A DNA stretch of 64,000 bases. It comes from Candidatus Binatia bacterium. GTDB lineage: Bacteria; Desulfobacterota; Binatia; UBA12015. The DNA lies in the NCBI GenBank assembly GCA_036563615.1, contig DATCMB010000014.1, positions 62,001-126,000 of the forward strand, written 5' to 3'. Each line of letters opens with the position of its first letter. Within the stretch, counting starts at the first letter, position 1. The translations under genes and the position numbers were made by a program. Below, piece after piece: positions 57,996-64,000 of the stretch. The notes under the pieces were generated by a model, which was not told the DNA's origin, did no database searches, and saw nothing but the letters and a program-made list of their open reading frames with translations.

Positions 57996-60338
57996 CTACG
58001 GCAGGATCGTCACCAGCAGCGAGTTCGTGGCGCTCTTGCCGGTCGACGGATCGACCGCCGTGATGACCGTCGTGCCCGGCGAGACCGGCGTGATCAGCCC
58101 GACCGCCTTCGGCTCGTTGCTCACCACCGCGACGCTCGGGTTGCTCGACGTGTACTCGACGTTCTGCGTGATGTTCCGCGTCGACCGGTTCGGGCACATG
58201 TAGATGCCGATCATCTTCGCGCGCTTCGCGCGGCCCATGCGCCAGCTCTTGCTGGTCTGCCCGAACTCCATGCTGTCGAGCAGGCAGCTCGTCGTGACCT
58301 TCGCGGACGCCGTGAAGTCGGTGCCGGGCAGCGTCGCGGTGATCGTCGTCGTGCCCTCGACGCCGCCGCCGAAGACCGTGCCCTCCTCGCCCTTGCGGTT
58401 GCTGACGCGCGCGATCTCGGGATTCGCCGACGACCAGACGACGCGCTTGGTGAGCGGCGCCGGGTTCTTGTTGTTCGCCCGGATGCCGTTGGCGCGCATC
58501 TTCAGCTTGGTGCTGCCGCGGATCGTGTTGCCGTCGGGCAGGACCTCGATGCGCACGATGCCTGCGTTGACCACCACCGTGCCGGTCGCGACGAAGTTGC
58601 CCTTCCGCGCGACGATGTTCGTGCTGCCGGTCGTGAGCGCGAACACCGTGCCGCGGTCGTCGACGTCGTCGACCGTCGCCACGCCAGGGTTGCTCGACGT
58701 CCACGAGACGAGCTTGGTCAGGTCCTTGGTCTCGCCGTCGCTGTACTGACCGATGGCCTTGAACTGCTTCTCCTCGAGGGCCTCCATCTCGGTCATCGCG
58801 GGCTGGACGACGAGGCCGGTCATCGTGCCGATGACCTGGATCTGCGCCTGCGCCGTCTTGCCCTCGCAAGTCGCGCGCAGCACCGTCTGACCGAGCGCCT
58901 TGCCCTTCACCCAGCCCTTGCCGTCGCCGTCCACGGACGAGGGCTGGTTGTCGACCTCGGCCATGTTCGGGTTGACGACCGACCACTCACACTTGTCGGT
59001 GATGTTGAGCTTGATGTCGTTCTCGTAGGTGCCGCGCGCCTTGACCTCGATCTCCTCGCCGATCGGGAAGCGCCCGTCGCCGATCTCGAGCGCGACCGAC
59101 TGCAGATTGCCGAGCACCTGCAGGTTGTCGACCTCGGACGACGCGAAGGTCTTGTAGAACGCACGCAGCGTGGTGACGCCGCTCTTCTTGCCGACCACCG
59201 TGCCGATGTCGTTCGCCGAGTTGCCGACGCCAGCGATGGTCTGGTCGAGGACCGACCACTGCACGATGCGGCGCAGGTCGGACGACTTCATGCCGCTGTT
59301 CAGAAGAGCCCAGACGCGCGCGTTCTTCTGCTCGCCCACCGTGAGGCGCACCGGGTCGACGTGCAGCTCCTTCAGCTTGCCGCGCACCTCGACGGTCGCG
59401 TCGTTGCCGCTCGCCGTGGTCCACAGGTTGCGCTTCGGGTCGTACGCCGACAGGGTCGCCATGCCGTTCTTGCGCCCGACCAGCTTGTTCGCCTTGTTGA
59501 TGCGAACGATGCCGGCCGGCACGGCCGAGATCTCGACGTCGCTGGTGACCTGGTTGCGCGTACCGTCGGCGCGGTGGACGTAGACGCGAATCGGGTACTT
59601 GATGCCCTTGCCGATCACCAGGTGCGGCGGGTCGAACGCGAGGTGGGTCGCCTGCGCGCGCACGTTGGCCTGGCCGTCGGCGTTCTGGACGCCGCTCTTC
59701 GGGTCGCGCGCCGTGATCACCACGGTCCCCGGCTTGAGCGGCGTCACCAGACCCTGCGTGGGAGGCGTGTTGCTCACCGTGGCGACCGACGGATCGCTCG
59801 AGAACCACTGCACCTCCTTGGTGACGTCGTCCTCCGAGTCGTCGAGGAAGATGGCGGTCGCCTTGAACTGCGTCGGGATGCCGACCTCGAGGTTCTTGCT
59901 CGTCGGCTTGGTGATGATCGCGACGATGTCCGTGTCGGTCACCGTCACCTGGGTGCGGGCCGTCAGCCCGCCGTACTGCGCCGTGATGTTGGTCTTGCCG
60001 GGCGCGACGGCGGTCACGTGCCCCTTGAGGTGGAGCAGCTGAGGATTGAAGGGATTCTGCACGATCGCCACGCCCGTCGAGCCGGACGTCCACTGCGCAT
60101 CCCTGGTCACGTCCGCGGTGGCGCCGTTGCTGTAGTGCGCGGTCGCGACGAATTGCACGACCTGCCCCTGCTGCATCGTGATGGCGTTGGCCGGGGTGAG
60201 AGACAGCCCCGTGAGCGTCTGCGCGAAGGCGGACGGCGCCGCGACGAGCGTGAGCAATGTGGGCAAGATCGACCGAAGAACGACCGCAACGATCCCGGCC
60301 GGAGCAGCCCGGCGTGCTCGAACGCTCTGCACCGTCAT
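57996..60338 (-). CDS. exported protein of eight Ig-like (Big_2) repeats
   Basis: 780 aa from the ATG at 60338 with GGAGGGA 6 bp upstream. The signal peptide ends AAPSAFAQ. The rest is eight tandem ~90-residue repeats, each with a start such as LTGLSLTPANAITMQQGQ, a W-strand (ARWTSGSTGVAIV, WFSSDPSVATVSN, WTSSNPGVATVDD, VEYTSSNPSVAVVSN) and an ending such as PGTTVITAVDPSTG. Bacterial Ig-like group 2 repeats are usual in surface adhesins and structural proteins. There is no anchor or sortase motif; it is probably periplasmic or secreted. The repeats are diverged, so they are old duplications. Confidence 0.93.
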   Translation of the reverse strand: MTVQSVRARRAAPAGIVAVVLRSILPTLLTLVAAPSAFAQTLTGLSLTPANAITMQQGQVVQFVATAHYSNGATADVTRDAQWTSGSTGVAIVQNPFNPQLLHLKGHVTAVAPGKTNITAQYGGLTARTQVTVTDTDIVAIITKPTSKNLEVGIPTQFKATAIFLDDSEDDVTKEVQWFSSDPSVATVSNTPPTQGLVTPLKPGTVVITARDPKSGVQNADGQANVRAQATHLAFDPPHLVIGKGIKYPIRVYVHRADGTRNQVTSDVEISAVPAGIVRINKANKLVGRKNGMATLSAYDPKRNLWTTASGNDATVEVRGKLKELHVDPVRLTVGEQKNARVWALLNSGMKSSDLRRIVQWSVLDQTIAGVGNSANDIGTVVGKKSGVTTLRAFYKTFASSEVDNLQVLGNLQSVALEIGDGRFPIGEEIEVKARGTYENDIKLNITDKCEWSVVNPNMAEVDNQPSSVDGDGKGWVKGKALGQTVLRATCEGKTAQAQIQVIGTMTGLVVQPAMTEMEALEEKQFKAIGQYSDGETKDLTKLVSWTSSNPGVATVDDVDDRGTVFALTTGSTNIVARKGNFVATGTVVVNAGIVRIEVLPDGNTIRGSTKLKMRANGIRANNKNPAPLTKRVVWSSANPEIARVSNRKGEEGTVFGGGVEGTTTITATLPGTDFTASAKVTTSCLLDSMEFGQTSKSWRMGRAKRAKMIGIYMCPNRSTRNITQNVEYTSSNPSVAVVSNEPKAVGLITPVSPGTTVITAVDPSTGKSATNSLLVTILP

Positions 60339-60549
60339 CGACTGTCCCTCCACGCCCAAATTCGCGGCCGCCGCATCGAGCAATTCGAGTGCCACGGCAA
60401 CCTCGAAATGCCGCACACTTGGCAGGCTCTCGCGGCGGCAGGAGCGCAAAGTCTGGCGGTGGCGCACGATGGCGGATGCGGTGGGGCAACCTGCCCCGCG
60501 GGCGCCGCGGAAGCGCTTGCGGGCGGCGCTGCCAGATTTCGAGCTGCGG

Positions 60550-63500
60550 TCAGTAGCGGCGGTGCCAGATGACGTCGAGCGCGCTCTCGCCCTCGGTCGA
60601 CGACGAGGTCTGCACCGTGATGCTCGGCGTCAAGTAGTACTGCACGGTGAGCGACGAGCCGACCAGCCCCGAGAGCTGACGCGTCGTCCCGCCCTGCGGA
60701 CCGCCGAAGGTCTGCCCGATCGAGACGAAGATGTCGTCGCCGAAGTAGCGGCCGACGCCGACCGAGCCGTACGAGCTGCCGGTCGGAAGCTGGAACGTCA
60801 GGCTCGCGAGCCCGAAGGTGTCCATCAAAGATTGCTCGAGCTCCGGCGCGACGTAGCTCGCGAGCAGCCCGAGCGCCTCCTGACGCAGCTCCGTGCCCTG
60901 CCCGCTGGTGAGCTGCTGCGTCGTCTTGCCGAACAGCAGCACGGACAGGATGTCGCTCTGATCGAGCGGCGGCTCGCTCGACAGCTCGAGCTCCGGCGTG
61001 GTCGCGGTGCCCTCGATGCCGATGCGCACGGTGTACTCGGGCGTCTGGTAGCTCGCGCGCACCGTCAAGTATGGATTGATCGGCGTCTCGCCGGAGAACG
61101 TCAGGTACGCTTCCTGCAGCACGATGCGGCGGCCGCGGAAGAGGTACCAGCCGCGCATCGAGTAGATCTGGCCGCTGACGCGCAGCGGATCGTCGGGCGC
61201 CTTGGTGACGTACACCTGCCCCTCGAGCCGCAGGTACGCGTCGGTGCGCTGCACGACGACCGGCCCGACGAGCGTCACGGTGACGTTCATCGTGACGCGG
61301 TCGAAGAGCGCCGGCTCCTTCTCGTCCTCCTCCTCGTCGACGTCCTCGTCGGCTTCGCGCGCCTCCTCGGCCGCCCGCTCGAGCGCCTCGCCGATCGTCT
61401 TCGGCTGCGCCTCGTCGGGCGGGTGCGCGTGGATCACGTGGATCGTCGTGTCGGGCGGCGGACCGCTTCCGCCCGGCAGCAGCGCCGGCCGGATCGTCGC
61501 CGAGTCGATGCTGATCTGGCCCGCGATCCGCGGCTGCGCGACGCTGCCGTCGATGCGCACGTCGCCGCTCGCGTCGGCGACGACGTCCGGGCGCGCCGCG
61601 ACCTCGAGCGAGCGCAGCTCGATCGTCAGGTCGAAGGACGGATTCCCGCCGCCGAGCAGCACGCTGCCGTGCCCCGACACCGAGCCGTCTTGCGTGTCGC
61701 GCAAGGAGAGCTCGTCGAGCGTGATCGCGTCGTCGACGAAGCTCATGCGCAGGCGGCCGTCGCGCCAGGTCGCGTTGGTCGCGGCGAGCGTGAGCCGGAT
61801 GTCGGACGCGTCGATGCCGCCGCTGAGCCGCGGCTTCTGGAGCGTGCCCGCGAGCTCGACCTCGATGTTCGCCTGCCCGCCGAGCTCGGTCACCGCGTCC
61901 TCGGCGAAGGCGCGGAAGCCCGCGAGCTGGATGTCGTCGCCGCGCACGGTGGCGTCGATCGGACGATCCGTGGCGACCGTGGGCGCGGGCCAGCCGCCGA
62001 CCAGCGGCACGCGCGCCGCGAGCTCGAGCGGCCCGAGCGGCGCTTGCCCGAGCGAGCCCGCGACGACCAGGCGCTCCTCGGTCGCGAGCGTCAGGTCGGC
62101 GCCGCCGTAGTCCTGGCCGGCGAGCGCGAGGCCGCGCACCCGGACGTCGCCCGCGACGTTGGGCTTCGCCGTCGTCCCGGCGAGCCGTAGCGCCGCGTCG
62201 AGCTCGCCCGCGCAATCCTGGCGCAGCCCCGCGAGCGTGCACACCTCTTTCAGATCGAGGTCGACGATCGACAGCGCGAGGTCGTTGCGTCCGTCGCGCA
62301 CGAGCTCGCCGTCGACCTCGATGCGCCCCGCGCGCGAGCCGAGCTCGAGGTCGCGCGCCGCGATGCGGTTCGGCCCGTACGACACCGTCGCGGTCTGCAG
62401 CAGCGACCACGTCACGCCCTCGGGCGGCGTGAAGCGCAGCTCGTCGAGACGCGCGGAGATCGTCTCGCCCGCGCGCTCGACGAGGCCCACGACGCGGTGC
62501 TTGCGGCCGTCGGGCTCGGTCGCCGTGAGCTCGACCTCGACCTGGTCGGGTGCTGCGCCCTGCAGCGTCGCCGCGGCGGCGAGCGTCGGCTCGCCGGGGC
62601 GCGGACGTCGCCACGCGAGGTCGAGGTCGAGCGTGCGGGGCTCGGGTCCGAGCGTCACCGCGAGGTCGTCGCGCGGCACGAGGCGCGCGTCGAGCGCGAC
62701 GCGCGCGCTCGGGCTGTCACCGCCGACGCCGCGCGCGCTCGCGTCGACGGTGAGCGTGCCGCGCACGGCCGGAAGCTGGACGTCGCCGTTGCTGCGCAGC
62801 GTCGCGTGCGCGTCGATCGCCGACGTCGTCCCCCACGCGCTGACGTCCGCGCGCACGACGCCGCGCGCGTCGGGCACGAGCGCGAGATCGATCGGACCGA
62901 CCACGCCGGCGCGCAGTTGGCGCTGCTCGGGCGGGCCATCGATCTGCGTCCAGCCCCAGGCGAGAAGCTTGGTCGCGCCGCCCTCGACGCGCAGCTCGTC
63001 GAGCGACGCGATGCCGCCGTCGAGCCGCGCGCGCGCCAGCGCCCGATCGAGCGGCACGCCGCGCAGCCGTCCGCGCTCGAGCTGCAGCTCGGCCTGCAGC
63101 GCGCGCTCGTCGCCGAGTAGCGCGCTCGCGCTCGCCGTCAGCCGACCGCGCAGCTCGCTGTCGGCAAGCGTCTCCGGAACCGGCGCCGGCAGGTCGGCCG
63201 GACGCAGCAGCTCGAAGCGCAGCTCTCCCGCCGCGGCGTGCGGCTCGTCGACGCCGACCCACGCCGCGAGGCTCGCGCTCGCCGCCTGGTTCGGCGCCGC
63301 GAGCTGCACGTCGACGAGCACCCGCTCGCCCTCGCGGCGCGCCTGCGCGGTGATCCAGTCGGCGGCGACGTCGCCGACGCGCGACGACCAGAAGCGCGCG
63401 TCCGCCTGCAGCTCGCGCGGGACGCCCTCGCCGAGCACCGCCTGCACGCTGCCCGCGCCGGACACCGCGGCGGGCGGTCCGCCCTCGATCAGCGTCGCCG

Positions 63501-64000
63501 GATCGATGCCGACGAGCTGCCACGAGGCGTCGAGCCGGTCGCCCGTCGCCGTGTGCGCGAGCGCGCCCCAGAGGTCGACGCTGCCGGCGCCGGCCGCGAG
63601 GTGCGCCTCGACGCGCGGCTCGTCGAGCGTGCCCACGACCTGCACGGTGCCGGTGAGCCGTGCGGCCGCCGCGACCTGCGGCGCGAGCGGCTGCAGGTCG
63701 ACGCCCGCGAGCGGACGAACCTCGAGCGATACCTCCAGCGCCGACGGCGCGCCGAGGTCGAGCCAGCCGCGCGCCGCGAGCCGCGACGCCGATCCGAAGC
63801 TCGTCTCGAGCGTGTCGATCGTGAGCCGCCCCGGCGTGCCGAGCACCAGCACGGCGTGCGCGTCGACCGCCGACAGCACGAGCGGCTGCTCGGCGACGCC
63901 CGCGACGCGCACCAGGCCGTCGCGCAGCACGACGTCGATCGCGTCGAGCCACTCGGGCGGCGGAGCTTCCTCCGCCGGCTCGGGCTCGTCGCTCGCGAAC
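60550..64000 (-). CDS. tamB: TamB-like translocation/assembly module protein, N-terminus beyond window
   Basis: At least 1150 aa, open at the window edge. It is a long chain of beta-helix-type repeats alternating L, V and D residues, as in TamB/AsmA-family proteins that span the periplasm and carry phospholipids or proteins to the outer membrane. The C-terminal ~350 residues match the DUF490 TamB domain, with RVSGQIYSMRGWYLFRGRRIVLQ, YLTFSGETPINPYL and GDDIFVSIGQTFGG. It ends SALDVIWHRRY, the usual aromatic finish. An acidic low-complexity segment of Glu/Asp lies ~860-880. No tamA is seen in the window. Confidence 0.92.
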   Translation of the reverse strand, partial: FASDEPEPAEEAPPPEWLDAIDVVLRDGLVRVAGVAEQPLVLSAVDAHAVLVLGTPGRLTIDTLETSFGSASRLAARGWLDLGAPSALEVSLEVRPLAGVDLQPLAPQVAAAARLTGTVQVVGTLDEPRVEAHLAAGAGSVDLWGALAHTATGDRLDASWQLVGIDPATLIEGGPPAAVSGAGSVQAVLGEGVPRELQADARFWSSRVGDVAADWITAQARREGERVLVDVQLAAPNQAASASLAAWVGVDEPHAAAGELRFELLRPADLPAPVPETLADSELRGRLTASASALLGDERALQAELQLERGRLRGVPLDRALARARLDGGIASLDELRVEGGATKLLAWGWTQIDGPPEQRQLRAGVVGPIDLALVPDARGVVRADVSAWGTTSAIDAHATLRSNGDVQLPAVRGTLTVDASARGVGGDSPSARVALDARLVPRDDLAVTLGPEPRTLDLDLAWRRPRPGEPTLAAAATLQGAAPDQVEVELTATEPDGRKHRVVGLVERAGETISARLDELRFTPPEGVTWSLLQTATVSYGPNRIAARDLELGSRAGRIEVDGELVRDGRNDLALSIVDLDLKEVCTLAGLRQDCAGELDAALRLAGTTAKPNVAGDVRVRGLALAGQDYGGADLTLATEERLVVAGSLGQAPLGPLELAARVPLVGGWPAPTVATDRPIDATVRGDDIQLAGFRAFAEDAVTELGGQANIEVELAGTLQKPRLSGGIDASDIRLTLAATNATWRDGRLRMSFVDDAITLDELSLRDTQDGSVSGHGSVLLGGGNPSFDLTIELRSLEVAARPDVVADASGDVRIDGSVAQPRIAGQISIDSATIRPALLPGGSGPPPDTTIHVIHAHPPDEAQPKTIGEALERAAEEAREADEDVDEEEDEKEPALFDRVTMNVTVTLVGPVVVQRTDAYLRLEGQVYVTKAPDDPLRVSGQIYSMRGWYLFRGRRIVLQEAYLTFSGETPINPYLTVRASYQTPEYTVRIGIEGTATTPELELSSEPPLDQSDILSVLLFGKTTQQLTSGQGTELRQEALGLLASYVAPELEQSLMDTFGLASLTFQLPTGSSYGSVGVGRYFGDDIFVSIGQTFGGPQGGTTRQLSGLVGSSLTVQYYLTPSITVQTSSSTEGESALDVIWHRRY

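Overview
The window is very G+C-rich bacterial DNA in which long antisense open frames are the rule, so genes were chosen by protein family, start-site context and operon fit. The repertoire is that of a free-living aerobic Gram-negative chemoheterotroph: several lipoproteins, a TamB homologue, an RND pump, a combined bc/caa3 respiratory operon, and many acyl-CoA, CoA-transferase and thiolase genes. This fits a high-GC deltaproteobacteria-like lineage (Binatota or Myxococcota relatives), but no rRNA or marker gene is present, so that placement is only an inference. I saw no rRNA, tRNA, CRISPR array or intact insertion sequence.

Layout. 1-4.0 kb (minus): glycosyltransferase, Crp/Fnr-type regulator and a caspase-like lipoprotein in one operon. 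It diverges from a four-subunit 2-oxoacid:ferredoxin oxidoreductase operon (4.16-6.99 kb, plus). Between the two lies a perfect 18-bp palindrome with the half-sites and spacing of a Crp-type operator. 7-14.7 kb: a solitary ParD-type antitoxin, several small secreted proteins, a PEP-mutase-family enzyme, a DUF1801 protein, a TetR regulator followed by a secreted carboxylesterase, a transglutaminase-like protein, a lipoprotein and a gene remnant. 14.7-21.7 kb (minus): two large secreted proteins of unknown function, an AraC regulator, and a coupled SSS symporter / 51-aa membrane protein / PhyH dioxygenase operon. 22-26.6 kb (plus): RND efflux fusion protein, pump and a small lipoprotein.

26.6-45 kb: a sulfatase-superfamily lipoprotein, thiolase, a Coq4-like protein, GST, a membrane-anchored MutS-like ATPase, an M28 peptidase, an HCCA-isomerase-like protein, DUF2804, two CaiB/BaiF CoA-transferases, an acyl-CoA dehydrogenase, GNAT, SnoaL-like and HerA-like (DUF853) genes, and a broken Uma2 nuclease fragment.

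45-55.8 kb (plus) is the most cohesive block. CoxB with a cytochrome c tail, CoxA, CoxC, a membrane subunit, a di-haem cytochrome c lipoprotein, a TAT-type Rieske protein and cytochrome b with a cytochrome c tail are followed by a 776-aa protein that fuses a CtaG-like oxidase assembly domain to a NapH/CcoG-like polyferredoxin. Then come a YtkA/FixH-like exported protein and a GT2 glycosyltransferase. Together they could carry electrons from quinol to oxygen through tethered haems without a diffusible carrier, with assembly factors in the same transcript. The CtaG-polyferredoxin fusion is the strongest candidate for something undescribed.

55.8-64 kb (minus): a TamB-like protein running off the window, an exported protein of eight Ig-like (Big_2) repeats followed by a 15-bp perfect hairpin, and a second sulfatase-superfamily lipoprotein. 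Both sulfatase-like proteins carry Thr where sulfatases have the formylglycine Cys/Ser.
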